Below are positions 1 to 10,329 of a stretch of 64,000 nucleotides of DNA, one piece after another (the first letter of the stretch is position 1; the number at the start of each line of letters is the position of its first letter). A program made the translations under genes and the position numbers. Under the pieces are notes generated by a model. It did no database searches and was not told the origin of the DNA. It saw only the letters and a list, made by a program, of their open reading frames with translations. Source of the stretch: an uncultured Acetatifactor sp. (lineage in GTDB: Bacteria > Bacillota > Clostridia > Lachnospirales > Lachnospiraceae); the NCBI GenBank assembly GCA_947624245.1, contig CANQJL010000002.1, positions 88,020 to 152,019 of the forward strand, read 5' to 3'.

Positions 1-249
1 GTGCGCGGCGATTCCATGATAGGCGCCGGCATCTTCAATGGCGACAGGGTCTTCGTGAACAGCTGCTCCACGGCCAATAACGGCGATATCGTGGTCGCAC
101 TGATCGATGATTCCGCTACGGTCAAGACATTTTACAAGGAGAACGGCCATATCCGTCTTCAGCCGGAAAATGACACGATGGAGCCTATTATCGTCGATAA
201 TTGCCAGATTTTGGGAAAGGTCTTCGGCGTTTTCCGCTTCTATCGCTGA
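1..249 (+). CDS. lexA: LexA-like repressor, C-terminal S24 peptidase part (5' truncated by window)
   Basis: [17 protein letters not shown]...[18 protein letters not shown] matches the S24/LexA Ser-Lys protease core; ends [11 protein letters not shown]. Confidence 0.85.
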   Translation: MRGDSMIGAGIFNGDRVFVNSCSTANNGDIVVALIDDSATVKTFYKENGHIRLQPENDTMEPIIVDNCQILGKVFGVFRFYR

Positions 250-470
250 GCTTCTATCGCTGAGTTTCAGCGGATTTTCAGATAGCAGGGATCAGCATTT
301 TCCTATATTTTCTGCCTTATTTTCGCAAAATATGTTTTGTTGTGCAAAAACATGTATAAAAAATAATATTTTTGCACAGATTAATACAGCCGGTCCTGTA
401 AAAAAACCGTGCAGGAACTTTAAAGAGAGAGGTTGAAAGCCGCACTGAAGCGGCGGAAATGAGGGAAAAT

Positions 471-689
471 ATGGGAAACAAATTTTTGGACGGTACCGCG
501 CTTACCATAGCGATCATCGGTGCCATCAACTGGGCGCTGATCGGCCTGTTCCGCTTTGACCTGGTGGCCTTTATCTTCGGCAATATGTCATGGTTTTCCA
601 GGATTGTCTACACGATCGTAGGTATCTGCGGACTCTATCTGATCAGCTTCTTTATGCATCTGTCAGACAGAAATAATCAGGCAGTCTGA
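471..689 (+). CDS. DUF378 family small membrane protein
   Basis: LTIAIIGAINWALIGLFRFDLVAFIFG motif; start chosen at the ATG after the GAGGG SD. Confidence 0.75.
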   Translation: MGNKFLDGTALTIAIIGAINWALIGLFRFDLVAFIFGNMSWFSRIVYTIVGICGLYLISFFMHLSDRNNQAV

Positions 690-723
690 AGATCGTAACC
701 GCAACTGAATAAAGCTGCAAAAT

Positions 724-765
724 AAAAAGAAGGTTCCAAGACTGTGTGCTTGGAACTTTCTTTTT
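724..765. terminator. Bidirectional terminator between convergent DUF378 and rsfS genes
   Basis: aaaagaaggttccaag-actgtgtg-cttggaactttctttt hairpin with A/T flanks. Confidence 0.85.
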
Positions 766-846
766 GCATATTTTCGCTATCTCTTATCTTCCGCTTTCTT
801 CCTGCCGCAGGTAATGCACGGCGAAATCCGCCATTATTATCCGTTA

Positions 847-1218
847 TTACACTTCCGCGGGATCTATCTGCTCTCCGTCCCTCCAGATTCGCTCCAGATC
901 GTACAGCAGGCGGTTCTCCTTGTCAAAGATGTGGACGATTACGTCGCCGAAATCCAAAAGGATCCAGTTGGCCGTGTCGTAGCCTTCAATCTGTCTCACG
1001 GGACAGCCGGCCCTGCCAAGCATCTCCTCCACGTTGTCGCTGAGGGCCTGAATCTGGCTGGTATTGCTCCCGCCCGCAATGATGAAGTAGTCTGCCAGCA
1101 CAGAGACCCTGCTGATATCGATGACGCGGATATCTTCTCCTTTTTTGTCCTCCAATGCCTGAATGGCAAGTCTTGCCATTTCTCTTGACTTGTTTTCCTC
1201 TGATGATTTTTTGTCCAT
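847..1218 (-). CDS. rsfS: Ribosomal silencing factor RsfS
   Basis: Iojap/RsfS motifs VLADYFIIAGGSNTSQIQALSDNVEE...GDVIVHIFDKENRLLYDLERIW. Confidence 0.95.
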   Translation of the reverse strand: MDKKSSEENKSREMARLAIQALEDKKGEDIRVIDISRVSVLADYFIIAGGSNTSQIQALSDNVEEMLGRAGCPVRQIEGYDTANWILLDFGDVIVHIFDKENRLLYDLERIWRDGEQIDPAEV

Positions 1219-1230
1219 ATATTTCTCCTC

Positions 1231-1450
1231 TGCCGCCTCGGCGGTTTAAATCTTCGCCCTATTCAGAAGTTTCCTTCATGCCGCGCCTCAGCGGTTTATA
1301 TTCCTCCTGTTTAGAGCTTCCCATGCCGCCCTAGCGGTTTAAACTTCGTCCTATTCAGAAGTTTCCTTCATGCCGCCCGGCGGTTTAAACTTCGTCCTAT
1401 TCAGAAATTTCCTTCATGCCGCCTGGCGGTTTATTTCCCTTCCTGCTTAG
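1231..1450 (-). repeat. Degenerate ~46-bp tandem repeat (about 4.7 copies) between yqeK and rsfS
   Basis: Units beginning TGCCGC..GGCGGTTTAAACTTCGTCCTATTCAGAAGTTTCCTTCA at 1231, 1279, 1324, 1371, 1417. Confidence 0.9.
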
Positions 1451-2066
1451 ATGTCGCAAGTCCCCGATAGTAATTTAAGGTGATTTCCGTCGCTGGATCC
1501 AGCTCCGCGCCTGTGGATCTTAAGTGAATCAGGGTGTCCTCCAGTATCCGTACCAGCGCCCTGTCGATATCTTCAAAGGCCAGAGCGCGTATGTCGGAAA
1601 GGTTCGGCGCATGATTCCTGCCCGGCTCAATATAATCGGCCACAAATATGATCTTTTCCAGAAGGCTCATGTCCTCGCGGCCTGTAGTGTGGTTCCTGAC
1701 GGCGTTGATGATATTCTGATCCGTTATGCCGTATTTTTCGCGGACAAGAAATCCGCCGAGCTTCGCGTGCAGCAAGAAAGGGCATCTCTTTTCCGTTTCC
1801 GTCACGGCGATGCCGTATTTTTCGCAAAGCTCCAGCTTCTTCTCATCGGGAATGCATTTTGCGCAGTCGTGCAGAAGCCCTGCCGCCTGCGCGGATTCCA
1901 GATCGGCGCCGTAGCGCATTGCCAGAGCCGCCGCGGTATACTCTACGCCCAGCGTGTGCTCATAGCGCTTTGCGTCCTGCACCTTGCGGATCTTTTTGCG
2001 GAGCTTTTTGAGTTTAAAGCCTTTATCAGCAATCAGATAAGTCACAGTAAAATCCTTTCTCATCAA
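1431..2066 (-). CDS. yqeK: YqeK family HD-domain hydrolase (start uncertain; a GTG near 2047 with SD AGAAAGGA is plausible)
   Basis: HD motifs AAGLLHDCAK, LLHAKLGG, NHTTGREDMSLLEKIIFVADYIEPGR. Confidence 0.9.
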   Translation of the reverse strand: MMRKDFTVTYLIADKGFKLKKLRKKIRKVQDAKRYEHTLGVEYTAAALAMRYGADLESAQAAGLLHDCAKCIPDEKKLELCEKYGIAVTETEKRCPFLLHAKLGGFLVREKYGITDQNIINAVRNHTTGREDMSLLEKIIFVADYIEPGRNHAPNLSDIRALAFEDIDRALVRILEDTLIHLRSTGAELDPATEITLNYYRGLATSKQEGK

Positions 2067-2149
2067 TCATCAGATGATTTACAGTAAAATCCTTTCTCTA
2101 TCAATCATCAGATGAATCAGATGATTCACGGTAAAATCCTTTCTCCATA
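2042..2149 (-). repeat. Tandem repeat (~3 copies) of an SD-like segment spanning the nadD 3' end and yqeK 5' end
   Basis: (minus) GAGAAAGGATTTTACYGTRAATCATCTGATGATTGAT repeated. Confidence 0.85.
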
Positions 2150-2727
2150 ATATAGGCCAGCACCTTGTCGGGCACCATGTATCGCACGCTCCTGCCCTCT
2201 CGCAGACGCTTTCGGATCTCGGTGGAGGAGACGGAAATCTCCGGAAACGGCATCAGTATGATCTCGCCGCCGAATTTTTCCAGAAGCTCCGCTCTCTTCT
2301 CTTCCATCTGCCGTAAGGAGGCACCGCTTCGCACGGCCGCAAGTATGGTGCAGCTTCCGAGAAGGCGGTCGGGACACTTCCAGTTCTCCATGGTAAAGAG
2401 GCAGTCCGCCCCTTCGATAAAGTAGAATCTGTCCTCCGGATAGGCTTCCCTTAACCGTTCCATGGTCTCGTAGCTGTACGTATAGCCCTCCCTTTTGATT
2501 TCCAGGTCAAGGCACTTCAATCTGTCGTTCCCTGCCGTGGCAAGCTCCGTCATGTGGAGCCGCTCCTGCCCGGGCAGGATCTCGCGGTCTGATTTCATAT
2601 AGGACTGCCCTGTGGGAAGGAACCATACCTGCTCAAGGCCGGCTGCGTCCGCGGCCCACTCCGCCAGCAGGAGGTGTCCCACATGAACGGGATCGAAGGT
2701 TCCGCCCATGACGCCTATCTTCTTCAT
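2101..2727 (-). CDS. nadD: Nicotinate-nucleotide adenylyltransferase
   Basis: MGGTFDPVHVGHLLLAEWAA; ISSTEIRKRL-like motif VSSTEIRKRLREGRSVRYMVPDKV. Confidence 0.95.
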   Translation of the reverse strand: MKKIGVMGGTFDPVHVGHLLLAEWAADAAGLEQVWFLPTGQSYMKSDREILPGQERLHMTELATAGNDRLKCLDLEIKREGYTYSYETMERLREAYPEDRFYFIEGADCLFTMENWKCPDRLLGSCTILAAVRSGASLRQMEEKRAELLEKFGGEIILMPFPEISVSSTEIRKRLREGRSVRYMVPDKVLAYIMEKGFYRESSDSSDD

Positions 2728-2782
2728 AAGACTGTGACTCCTTTATCAACTCTCTGTCAACGCTAGCGTTTCCGAAAATACA

Positions 2783-4419
<1,637 letters not shown>

Positions 4420-4476
4420 TTAAGTGAAAAGGCTCCAGGCAGCGCCTGAAGCCTCGAATCCTTCGTGTGACAAAGG

Positions 4477-4761
4477 TTATTTCTCTACAGGATATACAGA
4501 AGCCTGCTTTTTGTCACGGCCCTTTCTCTCAAAACGGAGAACGCCGTCCACCAGTGCGAACAGTGTATCGTCTCCGCCGATCCCCACATTGATGCCGGGG
4601 TGGATCTTCGTTCCGCGCTGTCTGTAAAGAATATTTCCCGCTTTCACGAACTGTCCGTCAGCTCTCTTCGCGCCTAATCTCTTGGACTCGGAATCTCTGC
4701 CGTTCTTGGTAGAGCCCACACCTTTTTTATGTGCGAAAAATTGAAGGTTCATGTTCAGCAT
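4477..4761 (-). CDS. rpmA: 50S ribosomal protein L27 with N-terminal pre-sequence
   Basis: [39 protein letters not shown]. Confidence 0.98.
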   Translation of the reverse strand: MLNMNLQFFAHKKGVGSTKNGRDSESKRLGAKRADGQFVKAGNILYRQRGTKIHPGINVGIGGDDTLFALVDGVLRFERKGRDKKQASVYPVEK

Positions 4762-4764
4762 GTC

Positions 4765-5097
4765 TTACACCTCCTCGAATTTGACTTGTAAATATTTTGT
4801 CCCGTACTCCCTGCTTAAATTCTGCAGATTGAACACCATGGCGTCCACAAGGAAAGAGGACCTTTCCTGCAGAACACCCTGAAAATCACACCGGATAAAG
4901 CCCGTGGCTTCCTCGGTGACTACCGACAGCTCTTCGCCTGCCAGCTCCTCCAGAGAATTGATCGTGCCGATGACCAGCGCCGATATTGCGGCACACAGAA
5001 TGTCCGGCTGATTCCTTTTGGCGTAATCCGCATGTCCGATGCAGGTAAAGCCTTTATAGGCCTGATTGTGATCCCTTTGGATCGTTACAGTCGTCAT
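4765..5097 (-). CDS. prp: Ribosomal-processing cysteine protease Prp
   Basis: GHADYAKRNQPDILCAAISALVIGTINSLEEL; encoded between L21 and L27. Confidence 0.9.
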   Translation of the reverse strand: MTTVTIQRDHNQAYKGFTCIGHADYAKRNQPDILCAAISALVIGTINSLEELAGEELSVVTEEATGFIRCDFQGVLQERSSFLVDAMVFNLQNLSREYGTKYLQVKFEEV

Positions 5098-5103
5098 CTT
5101 TTA

Positions 5104-5409
5104 TTACGCGTTGATCTTGTCGATCTTGACCTGAGTGTATGCTTGTCTGTGACCGTTTTTCTTGTGGTAGCCGGACTTTCTCTTGTACTTGTATACAATG
5201 ACCTTCTTACCTCTGCCCTGCTCCATAACGGTAGCGGTCACGCTTGCCTTTGCAGCGTCCTCGCCCACCTTCAGGGTACCGTCACTTACTGCGATCACAC
5301 GGTCGAACGTCACGGTGTTTCCGGCTTCCGCATCAAGCTTTTCCACCTTGATGACGTCGCCTTCGGAAACCTTGTACTGTTTTCCGCCGGTTGCAATAAT
5401 TGCGTACAT
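5104..5409 (-). CDS. rplU: 50S ribosomal protein L21
   Basis: [25 protein letters not shown]...[24 protein letters not shown]. Confidence 0.98.
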   Translation of the reverse strand: MYAIIATGGKQYKVSEGDVIKVEKLDAEAGNTVTFDRVIAVSDGTLKVGEDAAKASVTATVMEQGRGKKVIVYKYKRKSGYHKKNGHRQAYTQVKIDKINA

Positions 5410-5507
5410 AATTAAGGCACCTCCTATTCATGAATCTTACGATCCATTTACTCGCTGACTTTGGCGGCGTCTTTGGGGACGCACTTATGCCTCGCCATGC
5501 GGCATAC
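5410..5507 (-). ncRNA. Candidate L21 leader RNA (5' UTR of rplU)
   Basis: Hairpins TATGCC..GGCATA and GCGTCcccaaaGACGC between a strong promoter and rplU; Firmicutes L21 leaders occupy this position. Confidence 0.5.
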
Positions 5508-5513
5508 TGTGAT

Positions 5514-5542
5514 AGTATAGCATGAGGTGCCTTGTTTGTCAA
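5514..5542 (-). promoter_or_regulatory. Sigma-A-type promoter for rplU
   Basis: Minus strand TTGACA (5537-5542), 17 bp, TATACT (5514-5519). Confidence 0.85.
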
Positions 5543-5606
5543 GTATTTCGTTGAACCCGTCAACTAATTTTTTATGGAAGCCGTCCCTGATTTTTCATGG
5601 AATATG

Positions 5607-6239
5607 TCAGTTGGTCTTCTTCTCGAAATCCTCTATATACTGCGTGATCAGCTTGACCGTTCCGTCCACTCCGAGAACGCTGCTGTTGATACACAGATCG
5701 TAACTGTCCGCCCTGCCCCACTTCTTGGTGGAATAGTAGTTGTAATAGCTCTGGCGCTGCTTATCCTTCTTGTTGATCATGTCCCGCGCCTTCTGCTCGG
5801 TGAGGCTGTACTTCTCCATGATGCGCTTCACCTTAGAATCCTCGTCCGCGTAGATAAAGAGATTTAGAACGTTCTTGCGGTCTGCAAGGGCGTAATCCGC
5901 GCAGCGTCCCACGATGACGCAGGGACCCTCCGACGCGATCTTCTTGATGGTATCGAACTGCGCCAGAAAGACCTTGTGGCTGATTGGCATATCCACGAAG
6001 GAGGAGGCGTTGTAGCCGAAGGAGTAAGTGTCCATCACCAGATTGTACAGGAAAGAGTTGGTGGGTCTCTCGTCATGATTCTGGATCATTTCTTCACAGA
6101 ACCCGCTCTCCTTGGCCGCTCTGGTCAGAAGCTCCTTGTCGTAACACTTGATGCCGAAATACTCTGCCAGTTTCTCGCCGATCTCGCGGCCTGCGGAACC
6201 GAACTGACGTCCTATCGTGATAACAGTATTCATACACAT
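5607..6239 (-). CDS. Cytidylate kinase-like family protein
   Basis: VITIGRQFGSAGREIGEKLAEYFGIKCYDKELL...GPCVIVGRCADYAL. Confidence 0.85.
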   Translation of the reverse strand: MCMNTVITIGRQFGSAGREIGEKLAEYFGIKCYDKELLTRAAKESGFCEEMIQNHDERPTNSFLYNLVMDTYSFGYNASSFVDMPISHKVFLAQFDTIKKIASEGPCVIVGRCADYALADRKNVLNLFIYADEDSKVKRIMEKYSLTEQKARDMINKKDKQRQSYYNYYSTKKWGRADSYDLCINSSVLGVDGTVKLITQYIEDFEKKTN

Positions 6240-6390
6240 ACCCTCTCTTTCTGTTAGAGTAAAAGACCAAGATGATTATAGGAACATTATACAACATTTT
6301 GTGCTTTAAGGCAATATTATTTGGGAATATTGCCAAAATAGCGCCAGAGCTAAATTACTTGTCAAATACCTACTGCCAAATATCATCAGG

Positions 6391-7299
6391 CTACAGTTTC
6401 TCCAACAGCTGTACAAAGTACTCCGGCAGAGGCGCGTCCACCTCGATGTACTCTCCCGTGGTTGGCTGTACGAAGCCGAGCGTCTTTGCGTGAAGGACCT
6501 GACCCTGCAGCTTGAAGGGACATTTCGCGTTCCCGTAGGTCGTATCGCCCAGAATGGGGTGTCCTATGGAGGCCATGTGCACACGGATCTGGTGCGTCCG
6601 GCCCGTCTCCAGCCTGCACTCGATGTAGGTATATTTGTCGAACCGTTTCAGCACCCGATAATGGGTCACGGCACGTTTCCCGCCTCTCTCGGTCACGGCC
6701 ATCTTTTTCCGGTCCGCTGGGTGTCTGCCGATTGGCCTGTCGATCACGCCCTCATCGTCCTTCAGAACGCCCACACAGACGGCGTGGTAGCATCTTTTGA
6801 CGGAATGCTCCTTTAGCTGTCCGGCGATGCTTCGGTGGGCGGCATCGTTCTTGCAGGCGATGACGGAGCCGGTGGTATCTTGGTCGATCCGATGAACGAT
6901 ACCGGGGCGCATCACGCCGTTGATGCCGGACAGACGGTCGCCGCAGTGATACATCAGGGCGTTGACCAGCGTGCCGCTGTAATGTCCGGCGGCAGGGTGC
7001 ACGACCATTCCCTTGGGCTTGTTTACGACGATCACGTCATCGTCCTCATAGAGAATATCAAGCGGAATGTCTTCGGGCTCTATATCGGGCTTCACCGCGT
7101 CGGGCAGCAAAAAGGAGACCTTGTCGCCCGCCTTCAGGCGGCAGCTCCCCTTGGCGGTCTGACCGTTCACGGTGACCTGTCCCTCCCGCACCATTTTTTG
7201 AATATAGGAGCGCGACAAAGAATCGATAAGCGCACTGAGGCACTTATCGACTCTCTCGTCTTCCATCTCTTCCGTTATCTCAAAACAGTATTCCTGCAT
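6391..7299 (-). CDS. rluD: RluA/RluD family 23S rRNA pseudouridine synthase
   Basis: S4 domain, HRIDQDTTGSVIACKNDAAH, LETGRTHQIRVHMASIGHPILGD. Confidence 0.95.
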   Translation of the reverse strand: MQEYCFEITEEMEDERVDKCLSALIDSLSRSYIQKMVREGQVTVNGQTAKGSCRLKAGDKVSFLLPDAVKPDIEPEDIPLDILYEDDDVIVVNKPKGMVVHPAAGHYSGTLVNALMYHCGDRLSGINGVMRPGIVHRIDQDTTGSVIACKNDAAHRSIAGQLKEHSVKRCYHAVCVGVLKDDEGVIDRPIGRHPADRKKMAVTERGGKRAVTHYRVLKRFDKYTYIECRLETGRTHQIRVHMASIGHPILGDTTYGNAKCPFKLQGQVLHAKTLGFVQPTTGEYIEVDAPLPEYFVQLLEKL

Positions 7300-7827
7300 C
7301 TATTTTATCTCCCGATATCGGTTCTGCTTAAAGTTGAGGAATTCCAGATCCTTCTCCTTGTAGTAGAACATAAAGAGAAGGAACAATCCTATGGTCGATA
7401 CCACGATATAGCAGTCGGCCACATTAAAGACGGGAAAATCGATCAGCACAAAGGAGATAAAGTCCACCACATAGTCGAAGCGGAAACGGTCGATCATGTT
7501 TCCGACGCCTCCGGCCACAATGGCGGAAAGCGCTATGTGGGTGATCCGAAACTTTTTCTCGGCGGGCAGCTTGAACAGGAAGAACAGAATGACCGCCATG
7601 AACACGAACCCTACGAACAGAATGAAGACCTTCTGATTCTGCAGCATACCGAAAGCGGAACCGCGGTTCTCCAGATACTGCAGCTCCAGAACGCCGTCAA
7701 TCAGCACTACGGGCGGCTTTCCCTTCAGGTTCTCTATGGCAAGGTATTTTGTGAGCTGATCGAGACACAGAAGCACCAACATTACAGGCAGGTCGATCAG
7801 CAGCATTTTCTTACTTTTCTTACGCAT
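7300..7827 (-). CDS. lspA: Lipoprotein signal peptidase II
   Basis: DQLTKYLA; NRGSAFGML; GGVGNMIDRF; DFPVFNVADCYI. Confidence 0.95.
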   Translation of the reverse strand: MRKKSKKMLLIDLPVMLVLLCLDQLTKYLAIENLKGKPPVVLIDGVLELQYLENRGSAFGMLQNQKVFILFVGFVFMAVILFFLFKLPAEKKFRITHIALSAIVAGGVGNMIDRFRFDYVVDFISFVLIDFPVFNVADCYIVVSTIGLFLLFMFYYKEKDLEFLNFKQNRYREIK

Positions 7828-8929
7828 GGGTATCCTCATCACTAAAATAAATCTCATGTATGGCGGCCAGAATCTCCTCGTCCGTCACGTCTCTCTCGAT
7901 AACGGCCTTGCCGATCTTCTTTAAGAGAGTGAACTTTACCTTTCCGGCCTCCATCTTCTTGTCCGACTTGGTCAACCGCAGTATCTCCTGGGGGTCAATG
8001 TCCTCCACGCTGATCGGCAGATTAAAGGGCACGAACATATCCCGCACCTCATAGTATTCCTCCATGGAGAGAAGCTCTCTCTTCCAGGAAATATACGCGG
8101 CCGCCACAGCGCCCAGCGCCACGCATTCTCCGTGGAACAGCTTGAAATTCTTGTGCTTTTCCAGAGCGTGGCCGATGGTGTGGCCGAAGTTCAAAAGCGC
8201 CCGCTCCCCCTGCTCCGTGGGGTCCTTCTCCACGATCAGCTTCTTGACCGTGCAGCTTCGCCTGAGCATCTCCTGAAGCACGTTCAGGTCTCTGTCGCAG
8301 ATCTCATACATATTCTCGATCAGCCACTGATAGAGAATGGCGTCTCTGATCAGGCCGTGCTTCATCACCTCCGCAAAGCCGGAAAAATACTGTCTGTCGT
8401 CCAGAGTCTTCAGCACGGACAGATTCATATAGACCAGACGGGGCATCTTAAAGGCGCCCACCATATTCTTGTAGCCGTCGAAATCCACTCCCGTCTTGCC
8501 GCCGATGCTGCTGTCGGTCTGCGCCAAAAGCGTGGTCGGTATCTGTACGTAATCCACGCCCCGCAGGTAGGTGGCCGCAACAAAGCCCGCGGTGTCCCCT
8601 ACCACGCCGCCGCCCAGCGCCAGAAGAAGATCCTTGCGGTCAAAGCCCTCCTGTATCAGAAAGGTATAGATGTCCCTTACGGTATCGAGGTTCTTGTTCT
8701 CCTCTCCGGCGGGGAAGGCGTATTTGACGGCCTTCCTGCACTTTCCCTTAAGGCAGTTTAGCACTTCTTCGCCGTAGAGCTCATCTACCTTGGAGTCGGT
8801 CACGATGCAGATTCTGCGTTCCTCGCACCCAAAGGCCGCAAGCTCGTCCCACAGCTCGTCAAAGGACTGGGTAAACAGAATGTCATAGCAGGGCTTGCCG
8901 TGATAATGGATCGGTAAACGTTCCGACAT
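7820..8929 (-). CDS. aroB: 3-dehydroquinate synthase
   Basis: ALGGGVVGDTAGFVAATYLRGVDYVQIPTTLLAQTDSSIGGKTGVD; start set at MSERLPIHY. Confidence 0.97.
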   Translation of the reverse strand: MSERLPIHYHGKPCYDILFTQSFDELWDELAAFGCEERRICIVTDSKVDELYGEEVLNCLKGKCRKAVKYAFPAGEENKNLDTVRDIYTFLIQEGFDRKDLLLALGGGVVGDTAGFVAATYLRGVDYVQIPTTLLAQTDSSIGGKTGVDFDGYKNMVGAFKMPRLVYMNLSVLKTLDDRQYFSGFAEVMKHGLIRDAILYQWLIENMYEICDRDLNVLQEMLRRSCTVKKLIVEKDPTEQGERALLNFGHTIGHALEKHKNFKLFHGECVALGAVAAAYISWKRELLSMEEYYEVRDMFVPFNLPISVEDIDPQEILRLTKSDKKMEAGKVKFTLLKKIGKAVIERDVTDEEILAAIHEIYFSDEDTHA

Positions 8930-8984
8930 GATGAAATTTCCTTTCTGTGCCTGATTCTGTATCTGATGCATCGGCGACTTGCGC

Positions 8985-9011
8985 AAAAAAGCCTGCCTAA
9001 GCAGGCTTTTC
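8985..9011 (-). terminator. Intrinsic terminator downstream of sepF
   Basis: (minus) AAAAGCCTGC TTAG GCAGGCTTTTTT. Confidence 0.9.
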
Positions 9012-9047
9012 TTCTTATCCGCTATTCAGATATTCGTTGTTCTGCTG

Positions 9048-9566
9048 TCAGTTATTCAGCGGCATATCAAAGGAGCCGTTGAGAATATCCTGAAAGTCTC
9101 CCGAGATATCAACGCTGGCCGGCGTTATGATAAATATGTAATGGGAGATCTTCTGAAGATTGCCGGAGATCGCGAAGCAGGATCCGCTGGTAAAGTCTAT
9201 GATCCTCTGTGCGATGTCCACGTCCAGGCCCTCCAGATTCAGCACCACGGTACGGTTCGCCAGCAGTGTCTCGGTAATCTCTCGCGCGTCCTCCACCGAG
9301 GTGGGTTTGATCACGCAGACCTCCATGCCGGAGCTGTTCGTCATTCTCTTGGAAGAAGACTGCTTGATCGGAGTAATCTTTCCGGCAGGGGCGGCAGGCT
9401 TCTTCGGAGGACGCTCCTCGAAGTCGTCTTCCTTCTTTGCGGCAGGGGCTTTACGCTGTGCAACAGGCTCCTCGTCGTCGCCGTCCAGATAGTCGTCGTC
9501 GTAATACTCGTCCTCTTCCTCTCCGTTCAGCTTCATGTAATTCAAAAACTTGTCCATAACTCCCAT
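9048..9566 (-). CDS. sepF: Cell division protein SepF
   Basis: MGVMDKFLNYMKLNGEEEDEYYDDDY...VCVIKPTSVEDAREITETLLANRTVVLNLEGLDVDIAQRIIDFTSG. Confidence 0.97.
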   Translation of the reverse strand: MGVMDKFLNYMKLNGEEEDEYYDDDYLDGDDEEPVAQRKAPAAKKEDDFEERPPKKPAAPAGKITPIKQSSSKRMTNSSGMEVCVIKPTSVEDAREITETLLANRTVVLNLEGLDVDIAQRIIDFTSGSCFAISGNLQKISHYIFIITPASVDISGDFQDILNGSFDMPLNN

Positions 9567-9597
9567 TGCTCGATACCATACCTTTCTTTATTGCGCG

Positions 9598-10329
9598 TTA
9601 TACCGGTGCGCTTCCTTGCTGTGTGTAATCTCTTTCTCCGAAAATGCCGGTTCCCACCCGAACACAGGTGGCGCCCTCCTCCACGGCGACCGTATAATCG
9701 CCGGTCATTCCCATGGAGAGAATATTCATACTAACATTATCAATGTTTTTGTCCGCTATGTCAACAGACAATTGTTTCAATTTTTGAAAATACCGGCGAT
9801 TTTCCTCCGCAATTTCCGTGAAGGGCGCCACCGTCATCAAGCCTTTGATGCGGATTCCCGAAAGCTCTGCGATCTGCTCGGTCAAGGGAAGCAGATCTTC
9901 GGGGGATATTCCGAATTTGCTCTCCTCCCCGGCAATATTGACCTCCAACAGGATATCGGTCAGAATATTCTGCTTTACGGATTCCCTGCTGATCTCCTCT
10001 GCCAGCCGCAGCGAATCCACACTGTGGATCAGCGCCGCCTTCCCCACGACGTATTTTACCTTGTTGCGCTGCAGATGGCCGATCATGTGCCAGCGGATAT
10101 CCGACGGAAGCGCGGGAAGCTTGTCCGTCAGTTCCTGCACCTTGTTCTCGCCGAACTCCCTCGCCCCCGCATTGTACGCCTCCCAAAGAAGGGAAACGGG
10201 CTTGGTCTTGCTGACGGCGATCAGCGTCACCTCGTCGGGATTTCTCCCCGCCCGCCTGCAGGCCTCCGCGATATTTTTTCGTACTGTCTCAAGATTTTCT
10301 CTGATCAATTTCGGTATCCCTCGCATCAC
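9598..10329 (-). CDS. YggS/YlmE family PLP-dependent protein
   Basis: LIAVSKTKPV; GENKVQEL; WHMIGHLQRNKVKYVV; LSMGMTGDYTVAVEEGATCVRVGTGIFG. Confidence 0.95.
   Translation of the reverse strand: MMRGIPKLIRENLETVRKNIAEACRRAGRNPDEVTLIAVSKTKPVSLLWEAYNAGAREFGENKVQELTDKLPALPSDIRWHMIGHLQRNKVKYVVGKAALIHSVDSLRLAEEISRESVKQNILTDILLEVNIAGEESKFGISPEDLLPLTEQIAELSGIRIKGLMTVAPFTEIAEENRRYFQKLKQLSVDIADKNIDNVSMNILSMGMTGDYTVAVEEGATCVRVGTGIFGERDYTQQGSAPV

Noticed and set aside
1231-1450. CRISPR array or REP element
   Set aside because: 46-bp units are contiguous and degenerate and grade into the yqeK coding end; no unique spacers.
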